NCBI GenBank assembly: GCA_945859605.1
Contig: OX243811.1
Coordinates: 33,951,950-34,015,949, forward strand
Length of the DNA stretch: 64,000 nt
Origin: Lumbricus rubellus
Lineage: Eukaryota; Annelida; Clitellata; Crassiclitellata; Lumbricidae
Direction of reading: 5' to 3'
A program made the translations under genes and the position numbers. Positions 57,801 through 64,000 of the stretch are shown in pieces; position 1 is the stretch's first letter; each line of letters begins with the position of its first letter. The notes under the pieces are model-generated. The model ran no database searches, was not told the origin of the DNA, and saw only the letters and a list, made by a program, of their open reading frames with translations.

Positions 57801-59545
57801 CCGGTAAGGAGATAAACGAGTGAGGGAACAAGCTCACACTGTGGCACGGTGGTAATTGTCCAGGGGTAATTGGTACGGGGGGGTAGTTGTCCTGGGGGTA
57901 ATTGTCCAGGGGTAACTGTCAGGGAGTAAGCGTCCGGGTGGTAATTGTCCAATGAGTAATTTCCCTAGAACCGTCTTAGAAGGGCTCGTGAATAAGCTGG
58001 TGCTCTGCGCTTGGCCTTCGAGTGGCGGTTTAGAAATTTGGAGATTACTATTGCGATTACGAATTAGGCGCCAAAATCATGAATTTTTCAATACTGAGTC
58101 GAACTTTTGCTGAATTATTATAGCACAGCATAATTGACTAACTCAAACTCATCGGTTTTTATAAGACTATAATTATCCTCTGTTACGTGACCTGTTACCC
58201 TATGATTTAGGCTATAGAATTCTAACCACGATTCTACAAGAAACCTCTGACCAAACTATTTCATCTGAAGTAGTAATTCCTTGATTTTAGCAACATGCCA
58301 ACATCTTCTCTGTAGGCCTAAAATATGATCTCGCAGAACTTATTATTTGGCTGTTTAATTACTCGAATCAACTGCGACTGACATCAGTACTGTTTGCAGC
58401 GGGCTTCGCACAAGCAAATAAAGTCAGCGGATTTATGGATCACTGGCTTTCGAAACCCGTTCAAGCGTGAAGAAAACGCTATTTACCACCTTAATAGGCT
58501 ATATTTCAATTAAACTAAAAATCACTGTTCGTACATGTATGTCTGATTATTATTGACACGCTGTTGTTTCGTCTGCAGCTGTCTCCTGCCCATCTTTGGT
58601 TCCTCGCATCCTCTCCACAACCAACACAGAGGTCGAAACGGTGGTCAATATGTCCTGTCCAGCTGACCAGATTCTGACCACTGGACACATGACAGCAGTG
58701 TCCACTTGTGACACCTTAGGCCACTGGACACCTGATGTGCCTGATTGCATTGGTAGGTGTCTGCAAAGACAACTTTTTCAAAAGCCAAGATTACCAAATA
58801 ATATCAATGAATAAAAGCTGCATAATTATGTTGCAACGTTTTTACTACAGAATGGACTTTAAATATAAAAGTGTAGAGCTGCAGTCGTCAATCTTAAAAA
58901 CATTCAAACTTAATATCCTATCGGATGTAGTGTTATAGTACCACGATTTCCGATCCCGACTCTTCAACGAGGATTCGACTCTGACGTAAGTTTCAATCAC
59001 AACCACATAATGTATATTTTGTTGTAACATTTACATGTAGAATTTGATATAGGCTATGGGGAGAGAGTCTAAGGAAATGGATATAGGGCATAACACTCTA
59101 GCACGAGGAGAGTATGGATGCGGGTTCGTTTCCCGCTACCGGTACACTCCCAAAAGTCCACCCAACCTTCCAATCGGCAGATGGCTTTGGTAATATGAGT
59201 AGAAGTACGTGATTGGCGCCCTGTTGGCTGCTGGCAGTTAAATACGACTCTTGTAACAACTTCTGATCATTTGTCACACAATGAACGGTAATCATTCTGC
59301 GTTCTGTCGGTGTGAAATTAAATGAAAATAATAATAATAATATTATAAATTGCGTTTTATGTGCAGGTCAGAAACCGGTGAAGCTAACAATTCCACCGGT
59401 GGAATCGAGTTACTCCAACGTCTTTGGTGGAATAGCGATCTTCGCCATTTTGATGCTTTGTGTTGCAATCATCGTTTTTGACATTCCACGGTTGAGAATT
59501 GCCATCAAAACATTTAAACGGCGCTATGTCAGAGCTTTCCATTAG
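39076..59545 (+). CDS. Receptor copy C: FTP lectin-like, long mucin stalk, nine sushi domains, transmembrane
   Basis: Exons: 39076-39154, 42093-42347, 42925-43182, 44422-45828, 46334-46531, 47773-48042, 51964-52140, 53532-53717, 54488-54694, 55016-55192, 55667-55840, 56851-57039, 58579-58752, 59367-59545. They sum to 3930 nt, or 1309 residues plus stop, all introns phase 1. An optional extra exon (48096-48257) would add 54 residues. The architecture equals copy B: signal peptide, FTP fold (about 27-197), mucin stalk (198-666), nine sushi modules (667-1250), transmembrane helix. The stalk is far longer than in B and carries NYS sequons, and the poly-Glu run in exon 6 has 23 residues. Exon 8 depends on a transposon-supplied acceptor, and the stop codon comes from a hAT terminus. 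It remains open and probably functional, but that needs transcript support. A surface recognition or adhesion role is inferred from its domains. Confidence 0.8.
39232..39535. repeat. (CATT)n then (CATA)n microsatellite in intron 1 of copy C
   Basis: CATT repeats to about 39310, then CATA repeats with a central CATGTACATGCATGCATG interruption. It begins under 80 bp after exon 1, paralleling 4581-4870. Confidence 0.95.
39690..40630 (-). mobile_element. 5'-truncated LINE (CR1-like group), decayed
   Basis: Minus-strand blocks: SLRSWMSSNRLSLNASKTQFIGLGN (near 40500-40600, here split for length as SNRLSLNASKTQ), then SIGPSLWNTLPLSTRSQLL and FSYAFLKTYFFSRG (39780-39930). The 3' end is CGCTTTATAAGTG with an ATTGT-repeat tail near 39730. 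The truncated 5' end abuts a CATA array, as if inserted into it. Confidence 0.8.
40631..41050. repeat. (CATA)n microsatellite, second block
   Basis: About 420 bp of CATA units with rare variants (CGTA, AATA, CACA). It borders the truncated LINE and was probably continuous with 39312-39535 before that insertion. Confidence 0.92.
41051..42092 (+). other. 3' part of intron 1 of copy C
   Basis: About 41280-41560 contains duplicated phrases (GATGACTAAAAA, CCCAGATT) like a decayed MITE without clear ends. The last 100 bp align with the sequence before exon 2 of copy B. Confidence 0.35.
42093..42347 (+). CDS. Copy C exon 2: first half of FTP domain
   Basis: Acceptor TTTCAG, donor CGT|GTGAGA. NVALKERPTCQSP, SKAVDNDDTG and KPWWAVDLGSPLSIN fit FTP. 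It has several more cysteines than copy B (GCYCDTSCYYEETDC), so the loop that lies near the ligand face in this fold has diverged. Confidence 0.85.
42348..42924 (+). other. Intron 2 of copy C
   Basis: Contains the AACTGCAC interspersed repeat (42590-42752) also seen at 2128-2318. It lacks the LINE found in intron 2 of B. Confidence 0.5.
42925..43182 (+). CDS. Copy C exon 3: second half of FTP domain
   Basis: Acceptor ACAATAG, donor CCAG|GTACGT. NFAIGLTNATLC, SGSYLYIQMQD and RLILAEVRVYQAIP match the closing strands of the fold. Length equals copy B. Confidence 0.83.
43183..44421 (+). other. Intron 3 of copy C with an inverted block and GTCAACTCC repeats
   Basis: About 43504-43600 (ATCGAGCGACAAAAC ... 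GAGCGACATAGTAAAATAGTG) is the reverse complement of about 12675-12725 in copy B. From 43696 to 44110 the motif GTCAACTCCRTGAC and its inverse recur about eight times. No gene is seen. Confidence 0.55.
44422..45828 (+). CDS. Copy C exon 4: mucin-like stalk with 12 repeats
   Basis: Acceptor TCGACAG, donor ATAG|GTAAAA. It encodes 469 residues with 12 full copies of the 25-residue unit (core KSTSNTVNYSLSMPE; one copy reads KSTNNTVNY) and a truncated thirteenth. The DNA period is exactly 75 bp from 44558 to 45458. Every unit carries an NYS sequon. The unique C-terminal part matches copy B. Expected to be an extended glycosylated stalk. Confidence 0.87.
45829..46333 (+). other. Intron 4 of copy C
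   Basis: Partly alignable to 14465-14938. No element or gene is recognised. Confidence 0.4.
46334..46531 (+). CDS. Copy C exon 5: sushi domain 1
   Basis: Acceptor GCAATTAG, donor CAAG|GTTCAT. RCPVLQDPSNAD, FTCAVGYAFK, SVCIAGHWTN and TGCQ. One codon shorter than copy B. Confidence 0.75.
46760..47415 (+). mobile_element. Unclassified element, CTAGCTGTACCC head and C/T-rich core
   Basis: The head CTAGCTGTACCCGGCCACGC, then GTTGCTGTGGCAGAAAAGA, is shared with 49215-49253. A C/T-rich tract follows (46803-47060), then unique sequence, and an AT tail ATTTATATAGAT. Intron 5 of copy B has no such insert (about 15305). The family is not recognised. Confidence 0.65.
47773..48042 (+). CDS. Copy C exon 6: divergent sushi-like module 2 with 23 Glu
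   Basis: Acceptor CTGCAAG, donor GCGG|GTACGA. Same four cysteines as copy B exon 6 but the GAG/GAA run is expanded from 5 to 23 codons (47817-47885). The frame is kept. Confidence 0.75.
48096..48257 (+). CDS. Copy C optional exon 6b, in phase, partial sushi-like
   Basis: Acceptor GCTTTTTAG, donor TCAG|GTAATG, 162 nt, open in the required phase. It encodes SAPTGQIWANSLLIRG then VKVNVTCNLVKQNFL, resembling the first half of a sushi module without its first Cys. The copy B counterpart (15758-15851) is deleted and stopped. It may be alternatively spliced or a relic that is still open by chance. Confidence 0.4.
48258..49202 (+). other. 5' part of the intron before exon 7 of copy C
   Basis: Homologous to 15852-16780 of copy B, including the AAGTAATAAGTAAAGTTTTACACATCT-type repeats (48330-48560). 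No gene is seen. Confidence 0.5.
49203..50308. mobile_element. Second CTAGCTGTACCC element with giant C/T tract
   Basis: The head CTAGCTGTACCCAGCCACGC matches 46763. The core from 49249 to about 49950 is only C and T, mostly CCCCCT units with long C homopolymers (49500-49560). The tail ends ATTTATATATATATAGATAG. Long Pro-Leu or Gly-Glu frames across it are artefacts. Confidence 0.7.
50326..51120 (-). mobile_element. Tc1/mariner-type element, 795 bp, TA duplication
   Basis: Ends CACTGTGTCCGGATAAAAAG and its inverse, with TA on both sides (50324-50325, 51121-51122). Inverted homology extends at least 100 bp inward. The internal plus-strand fragment RTIKQYRLSLRPCVREQDGH resembles the C-terminus of IS630/Tc1-type transposases. 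Copy B lacks it. Confidence 0.85.
51120..51758 (+). other. Intron sequence, AT-rich
   Basis: ATATAT-rich to 51440, then partly homologous to copy B near 17010-17110. Nothing else is supported. Confidence 0.35.
51759..51828. repeat. (GAT)n microsatellite
   Basis: About 23 uninterrupted ATG/GAT trinucleotides. The poly-Met frame is an artefact. Confidence 0.95.
51964..52140 (+). CDS. Copy C exon 7: sushi domain 3
   Basis: Acceptor ATATCAG, donor GGCG|GTAAAG. HCSAAP, FTCWPGHRF, VECNHDNSWNYS and GHCG. The sequence is nearly the same as exon 7 of B. Confidence 0.85.
52775..53536. mobile_element. hAT-type MITE, 762 bp, at the 5' edge of exon 8
   Basis: Ends TAGGGCTGCCAAC and GTTGGCAGCCCTA. ATCTGTGA is duplicated (52767-52774, 53537-53544). 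The uninterrupted copy B sequence GATCATCTGTGAGG (23643) shows the empty site. It falls inside the first codons of the exon and separates them from the ancestral acceptor. Confidence 0.92.
53532..53717 (+). CDS. Copy C exon 8: sushi domain 4 with transposon-derived acceptor
   Basis: The ancestral acceptor (TTATTAG, 52761) would now read into the hAT and stop. The right terminus offers GGCAG|CC CTA ATC TGT, which restores phase 1 and the exact ancestral exon length of 186 nt (A-L-I-C in place of V-I-I-C). Downstream: ICEDLVLPP, IQCQQGFVF, LSCLESGEWND and SDCKR; donor AAAC|GTGAGT. Use of the site needs RNA evidence. A pyrimidine tract is weak here. Confidence 0.65.
53718..54487 (+). other. Intron 8 of copy C
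   Basis: Aligns in part with intron 8 of B but lacks the SINE. About 54065-54300 is not found in B and contains self-complementary GTCGA-rich motifs; origin unknown. Confidence 0.4.
54488..54694 (+). CDS. Copy C exon 9: sushi domain 5
   Basis: Acceptor TGCGTAG, donor GAAG|GTATGC. VFCPRPPLMLNASY, SDCFDELKFPDG, ISCGGIGTWNAT and TSCE. Same length as copy B. Confidence 0.85.
55016..55192 (+). CDS. Copy C exon 10: sushi domain 6, followed by a GC-AG intron
   Basis: Acceptor TTTTACAG, border ACAG|GCAAGT as in B. RCDPVPTVDHG, YTCEYGYQI, ISCDGINWGD and VQCTG. A single V-to-G change sits beside the Trp. Confidence 0.82.
55667..55840 (+). CDS. Copy C exon 11: sushi domain 7
   Basis: Acceptor TTTGTTAG, donor ACAG|GTGGAT. 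TRCPYMVQPNGLLN, ISCYHGYQING, VSCMESGKWSPG and SCTG. Confidence 0.87.
56167..56727. mobile_element. 560-bp insertion of unknown type in intron 11 of copy C
   Basis: The copy B sequence TTGCGTCAAAAGCAGATATT (26645) is interrupted here between GCGTCA and AAAAGCAG. The insert is GC-richer and contains overlapping open frames without recognised similarity. The end TTTTTTATCTACCTATTCTG may be a retroposon tail. No target duplication was found. Confidence 0.6.
56851..57039 (+). CDS. Copy C exon 12: sushi domain 8
   Basis: Acceptor CATTAAG, donor AGAG|GTAGAC. VECGPVPVVMNSQM, ITCLHGYWFARD, ISCDADGNWTD and ICRG. Confidence 0.83.
57250..57972. mobile_element. Foldback-like element with minisatellite arms (copy C)
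   Basis: Orthologous to 27174-28841. Arms of GGACAATTACCCC (57255-57345) and the inverse (57850-57950), flanked by GTCTTAGAAGG (57239-57249, 57973-57983). It lacks the two nested hAT MITEs and has fewer arm repeats. Confidence 0.75.
58579..58752 (+). CDS. Copy C exon 13: sushi domain 9
   Basis: Acceptor CGTCTGCAG, donor ATTG|GTAGGT. VSCPSLVPRILS, MSCPADQILTTGH, STCDTLGHWTPD and DCIG. Two or three residues differ from B. Confidence 0.88.
59367..59545 (+). CDS. Copy C exon 14: transmembrane helix, stop supplied by transposon
   Basis: Acceptor TGTGCAG. Encodes PPVESSYSN, the helix VFGGIAIFAILMLCVAIIVF and the tail DIPRLRIAIKTFKRRYVRAF-H, then TAG. The TAG is bases 1-3 of the hAT terminus at 59543. 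The ancestral last eight codons (PESNSSSS and TAA) survive beyond the element at 61493-61519. Confidence 0.85.
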
Positions 59546-61484
59546 GGTGGAGTGAAAAAAATTTTCCCTGAATTTCAAGTAGCTAGATATGTCAAAAGGT
59601 GCCAATAGATCAATAGAACACTGTGTAAAAATGACAAAATTTTTGATAAATGTTTTGATCGCCCGCCGCAACTTTTTATTTTGCAATAGGCCTACCAAGC
59701 GACATCAGCAGAACGATATAGTTAGATTAGTGTCCACACTATAGGCCTACACAGAGTCTACACTCTACAGTCTACACACTGTAAATATTGCACAGAGTGG
59801 GCCATAAATGATCTCCATCCTATGGTTTTCCCCCCATAATTTTATCGTGGCCAAAAGTAACCCAATTAAGCTCTAACCCTAACTGAAACCAAAACAATAG
59901 CTCTAACCCTAACAGAAACTCTAACCCTAGCTGTAACCCTAACAGAAACCCTATCTCTAGCTGTAACCCTAAGAGAAACCCTAACCCTATAGCTATAACC
60001 ATAACAAAAACCCACTCTAAGAGAAACCCTAACCCTAGCTCTAACCCTAACAGGAACCCTAACCCAAGCTCTAACCCTAAGAGAAACCCTAACCCTAGCT
60101 GTAACCATAACAGAAACCCTATCTCTAGCTCTAACCCTAATAGAAACCCTAACCCTAGCTCAAATCCTAACAGAATCCCTAACCCTAGCTCTAACCCTAA
60201 TAGAAAAACCCTAACCCTAGCTCAAATCCTAACAGAAACTCTAAACCTAGCTCTAACCCTGACAGAAACCCTAGCCCTAGCTCTAAGCCTAACAGAAACC
60301 AAAACAATAGCTGTAACCCTAACAGAAACTCTAACCCTAGCTGTAACCATAACAGAAACCCTATCTCTAGCTGTAACCCTAACAGAAAACCTAACCCTAG
60401 CTATAACCATAACAAAAACCCAAACCATAGCTCTAACTCTAGGAGAAACCCTAACCCTAGCTCTAACCCTAACAGAAACCTTAACCCTAGCTCTAACCCT
60501 AACAGAAACCCTAACCCTAGCTCTAACCCTAATAGAAACCCTAACCCTAGCTCTAATCCTAACAGAATCCCTAACCCTAGCTCTAACCCTAAAAGAAACC
60601 CTAATCCTCGCTCTAACCCTAACAGAAACTCTAAACCTAGCCCTAACCCTGGCAAAAACCCTAACCCTAGCTGTAACCCTAACAGAAACCTTATCCCTAG
60701 CTCTAACCCTAACAGAAATCCTAACCCTAGCTCTAGCCATATCAGAAACTCTAACCGTAACTCTAATTCTAACGAAAACCCTAATTCTAGCTTTAACCCT
60801 AATAGAAACCCTAACCTTAGCTCTAACCTTAACAGAAACCCTATCCATGTTAGGGTTAGAGCAAAATTTAGGGTTTCTGTTAAGGTTAGAGCTAGGGTTA
60901 GGGTCTCTGTTAGGGTTAGACCTAGGGTTTCTGTTAGGGTTAGAGCTACGGTTGGAGTTTCTCCTAGGGTTAGAGCTTGGGTTAGGGTTAGGGTTTCTGT
61001 TAGGTTTAGAGCTAGGGTTTCTGTTAGGGTTAGAGCTAGGGTTAGGGTTTCTGTTAGGGTTAGAGCTAGAGATAGGGTTTCTCTTAGGGTTACAGCTAGG
61101 GTTAGGGTTTCTGTTAGGGTTAGAGCTATTGTTTTCTGTTAGGGTTAGAGCTTGGGTTACTTTTGGCCACGATAAAATTATGGGGGGAAAACCATAGGAT
61201 GGGGATCATTAAATTTTATGGCCCACCCTGTTCAATATATACAGTGTGTAGACTGTAGAGTGTAGACTCTGTGTAGAGTGTAGACTCTAAACTTCCTATA
61301 TCGTTCTGCTGATGTCGCTTGGTAGGCCTATTGCAAAATAAAAAGTTGCGGCGGGCGATCAAAACATTTTTTAAAAAATTTGTAATTTTTACACAGTGTT
61401 CTATTGATCTATTGGCACCTTTTGACATATCTAGCTACTTGAAATTCAAAAAAAAAATTTTTTTGCCGTTTTCACTCCACCCTA
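59543..61484. mobile_element. Palindromic hAT-type element with degenerate telomere-like core
   Basis: Ends TAGGGTGGAGTGAAAA and TTTTCACTCCACCCTA. CTTTCCAT is duplicated (59535-59542, 61485-61492). The first and last 300 bp are inverted copies of each other (for example CGCCCGCCGCAACTTTTTATT against its reverse complement near 61345). The core is CCCTAACCCTAGCTCTAACC-type repeats to about 60846, then the inverse TTAGGG-type to 61165. No transposase. Confidence 0.92.
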
Positions 61485-61492
61485 CTTTCCAT

Positions 61493-61983
61493 CCTGAATC
61501 CAATTCGAGCAGTAGTTAAACAATCCTTGATTCTCGAAATGATCAGCTTTGTAACAAAAATATTATGTAGCATAGAAAATAATATGCGCTGTATTGTGTA
61601 CAGGGCCCCTGGGCCCCAATGAAAGCTCTTGATTGCCCCTAAGCCACAAGCTACTCATTCTACTGTGAGAGGATTGCATACTTTAGGCCTATAGCTGCAC
61701 TGGCATGCGGATTACTGCTTTCTGTTTTCACGGAAGAAATAAGGAAATGAACTAGATGCCCCTCAACAGTTTAGAGGAATTCTGTCATAGTGTCATAGAT
61801 TCAATAATTATGAGACTAGGACACTGTAGCATAAGCTAACGATCTAGAATTTTGAGTTAATAATAACTTGTGGTGGACAACGTAATTTTGCTAATCTGTT
61901 GTGTGTTCCGTGTGCCACTTTGTCAAAAGTTTTATGATCGTGTGTCAATTCTCATTTACAATTAAATGGTCAAGTGCACATGC
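61493..61983 (+). other. Displaced end of copy C exon 14 and 3' flank
   Basis: 61493-61519 is the stranded coding tail (CCT GAA TCC AAT TCG AGC AGT AGT TAA). The rest matches the 3' flanks after 30399 and 334, and lacks the hAT MITE seen at 30861. Confidence 0.7.
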
Positions 61984-62155
61984 AGTGAGAGAGAGAGACA
62001 GACAGTCAGACAGACAGAGACAGAGACAGAGACTGCAGAGAGAGAGACAGAGAGAAAGAGAGAGAGAGAGAGAGAAAGAGAAAAAGAGAAAGAGAAAGAA
62101 AGAGACAGATGCAGACAGACAGACAAACAGACAGAGAGACAGAGAGCCCGAGGGA
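61984..62155. repeat. (GA)n / (GACA)n microsatellite, start of unit 4
   Basis: Third occurrence of the unit-boundary compound microsatellite, shorter and more interrupted than at 31588. Confidence 0.9.
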
Positions 62156-62329
62156 AGGAAGAGAAATAAATGGCTGAATTAACTGGTTTCTTCTTCACTT
62201 CCCTTTGTGTCTTTCTTTGTGCGCATCAGCAATTATTTCTTTGGTGAACAATGAAGAACGAATAGATAAGCTTACATAACAACAAAACGAACGTCATCCA
62301 TAATTAACAGTATTGCCCTATTCCTTAAC

Positions 62330-62560
62330 ATTCATTCACTCATACATTTCGAGAATTTATATAGCGTCTCTTCAAGAAAGCTACTCAGAGGCGCTCCCAG
62401 CTCAGTCACAGCAAACAAATAGGATTTGAGCGACTTGTAAAAAGCAGGTGAATTTAGCATAGGCATAAGCCACAACGTTAGTGGGAGGCCATTCCAGATA
62501 GCGGGACACGAGGTAGAAAAGACTCGGCGCTGTCTGGTAGAAGTTAACGGCCACATTAAT
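62330..62560 (-). mobile_element. LINE 3'-end fragment, shared with unit 3
   Basis: Same insertion as 32000-32230. Minus-strand residues RRVFSTSCPAIWNGLPLTL and SPAFYKSLKSYLF, ending in TATATAGCG and an ATTC-type tail. Confidence 0.78.
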
Positions 62561-62786
62561 TGTCTTCACTGTAACTGATCTTTTGAACTAACTTGCATCT
62601 GATGTGGCACATGTAACATATCTGTCTCGCAAGTAAAAGTGGACCACCAGCGCGATGGAAACAAACTGCTTCTGTCTCAGTTCTTACGGCAACACGTCGT
62701 ATTGCCGATCTTTCGGTTTTCTTAATTATATCAGCCTATTAAAGGCCTATATTGGAATAGTTGTAAAAATGTTTTGGGAACAAGCA

Positions 62787-64000
62787 CAGTGGCGGCGCTA
62801 CCGTGCTACGCCAGGGCTTGGCAGGGCAAATGCCCGCATTGCCCTGGTAAAAAGCCTTTGCCCTGGTTGTTGCCCCGGTCGTTGCCCTGCCCGAAATTTT
62901 GCCTTGCCAGAATTTGTTCGGGCATATTGTTGAATACTATTCACGTCCGTCCGTTTGGAATGGCAAAAATTCCGGGTAGGGAAAAAAGTTATGGGAGAAA
63001 AAATTATTCTGGCAGGGCAAAAATTCTGGCAGGGGAAAAATTCTGGTAAGGCAACAGCTATGGCAGGAAAAAATTCTGTGGCTGCTTATACACGTTGCCG
63101 AATACAACCAACAGTATATATAGGCCTAACTGTCGCTTTATTGTTTTTTAAATGAAGCGAAAATATTTGCGTAATCAATATACCTATAGACTACATATGC
63201 TCCTCGGACCAGCCAATCCTAGGCCTAATAGTGTAGAATGGGTGATATTGATTTATGGCGAGCACGGTAGCGCCAAATTATAGGCAGGGATTACACGAAG
63301 GTATGCACCAATACGCGGATATAATCCTATAGCGTGTAGGCCTACTCACTTTAAAAAAAATGGCATCGCGTACTCAGTTCCGTAAACGAGGGTATACGCG
63401 GGTATACAGCGCATTGGCCTACTCGCCTCACAAAGAATAAACTAAAAAAAATTGTGAGACATGAAATTACGTGCAGAAAATAGTCGTAGATTGCGGAAAT
63501 TAGAGTTCTTTTGTACTGTCGTGAACGTACATGTATTAGGTCTATTCATTCATTCATTCATTCATTCATTCATTCATTCATCATTCTGAGCATTTATATA
63601 GCGCCCCTTCAAGAAACTACTCAGAGGTGCTCCCAGCCCAACCTCGACCAAAGAAAAAGACTTGAGAGATCTGTAGAACCCAGCCGGATGGACCCCAAGT
63701 CTATAGAGAGCGAAGCGTAACCGGGAGGTCATTCCAAACAGTAGGCCCCACGGCCGAGAAAGCACGGCGCTGCTTAATAGCCAAACAAGCCCGTGGGACC
63801 AGAAGCTCACCCCTAGCCGAAGAGCGAAGTACACGACGCGCTGCAACGTCAAAGACTGGACAGCACAGATCACGCAAGTATGACGGAGCACAGTCAAGGA
63901 CACAGCGAGAGACCACAGCAGCAATGCGGTATGAGATCCGCTTGGACACAGGCAGCCAGTGTAGCACATCACGCATATAGGCAGAGACAGGAGAAAATTT
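62787..64000. mobile_element. hAT-type element, unit 4 copy, runs off the window
   Basis: Starts CAGTGGCGGCGC after AACAAGCA and matches 32461-33789 along its length, including the nested LINE. A segment at 63340-63415 is absent from the unit 3 copy. Confidence 0.85.
63545..64000 (-). mobile_element. LINE 3'-end fragment nested in the unit 4 hAT
   Basis: Minus strand: MRDVLHWLPVSKRISYRIAA, CVLDCAPSYLRDLCCPVF and AFSAVGPTVWNDLPVTLRSL. The ATTC tail is at 63546-63580. It equals 33165-33665 in unit 3. Confidence 0.85.

Noticed and set aside
59820..61197. Val-Arg or Leu-Gly repeat frames up to 208 codons
   Set aside because: They come from the degenerate telomere-like repeat core of the hAT-type element.
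59820..61197. A true internal or terminal telomere
   Set aside because: The repeats are degenerate, switch orientation in the middle, and sit inside an element with inverted ends and an 8-bp target duplication.

Overview
The window is animal nuclear DNA: AT-rich, with long introns bounded by GT..AG sites, many non-LTR retrotransposon fragments, hAT and Tc1/mariner elements, and tetranucleotide microsatellites. Sushi (CCP), fucolectin-like and mucin-like domains, degenerate TTAGGG-type repeats and the recurring palindrome TAGGCCTA fit a non-vertebrate metazoan, probably marine. I cannot name the species.

The window is a slice of a tandem array with a period of about 30.3 kb. Each unit carries one plus-strand gene for a type I membrane receptor. 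Copy A shows only its last coding exon (132-334). Copy B (4375-30399, 14 exons, 1095 residues) and copy C (39076-59545, 14 core exons, 1309 residues) are complete. A fourth unit begins near 61984 and its gene would start beyond the window. All internal introns are phase 1, and the summed exons of B and C are multiples of three with no stop. Domain order is: signal peptide (exon 1), fucolectin-tachylectin-pentraxin (FTP) lectin-like domain (exons 2-3), Ser/Thr-rich mucin-like stalk with a 25-residue repeat (exon 4), nine sushi modules with one exon each (exons 5-13), then a transmembrane helix with a short basic tail (exon 14).

The copies differ where it may matter. The stalk has 4 repeats in B and 12 in C, and a Pro-to-Ser change makes every C repeat an N-glycosylation sequon. 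A poly-Glu run has 5 residues in B and 23 in C. C keeps an extra in-phase exon that is dead in B. Two hAT-type insertions touch C's coding sequence: one replaces the splice acceptor of exon 8 while keeping exon length, and one supplies the stop codon of exon 14.

Introns and spacers are packed with mobile elements. Comparing units gives filled and empty sites, so many insertions can be bounded to the base with target-site duplications. Highlights are a mariner containing a hAT containing both a smaller hAT and a LINE (19792-23517); a 1.94-kb palindromic hAT-type element filled with degenerate telomere-like repeats (59543-61484); Foldback-like elements with minisatellite arms (27174-28841, 57250-57972); and a roughly 700-bp pure C/T tract (49249-49950). 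No gene unrelated to the receptor family or to mobile elements is supported.
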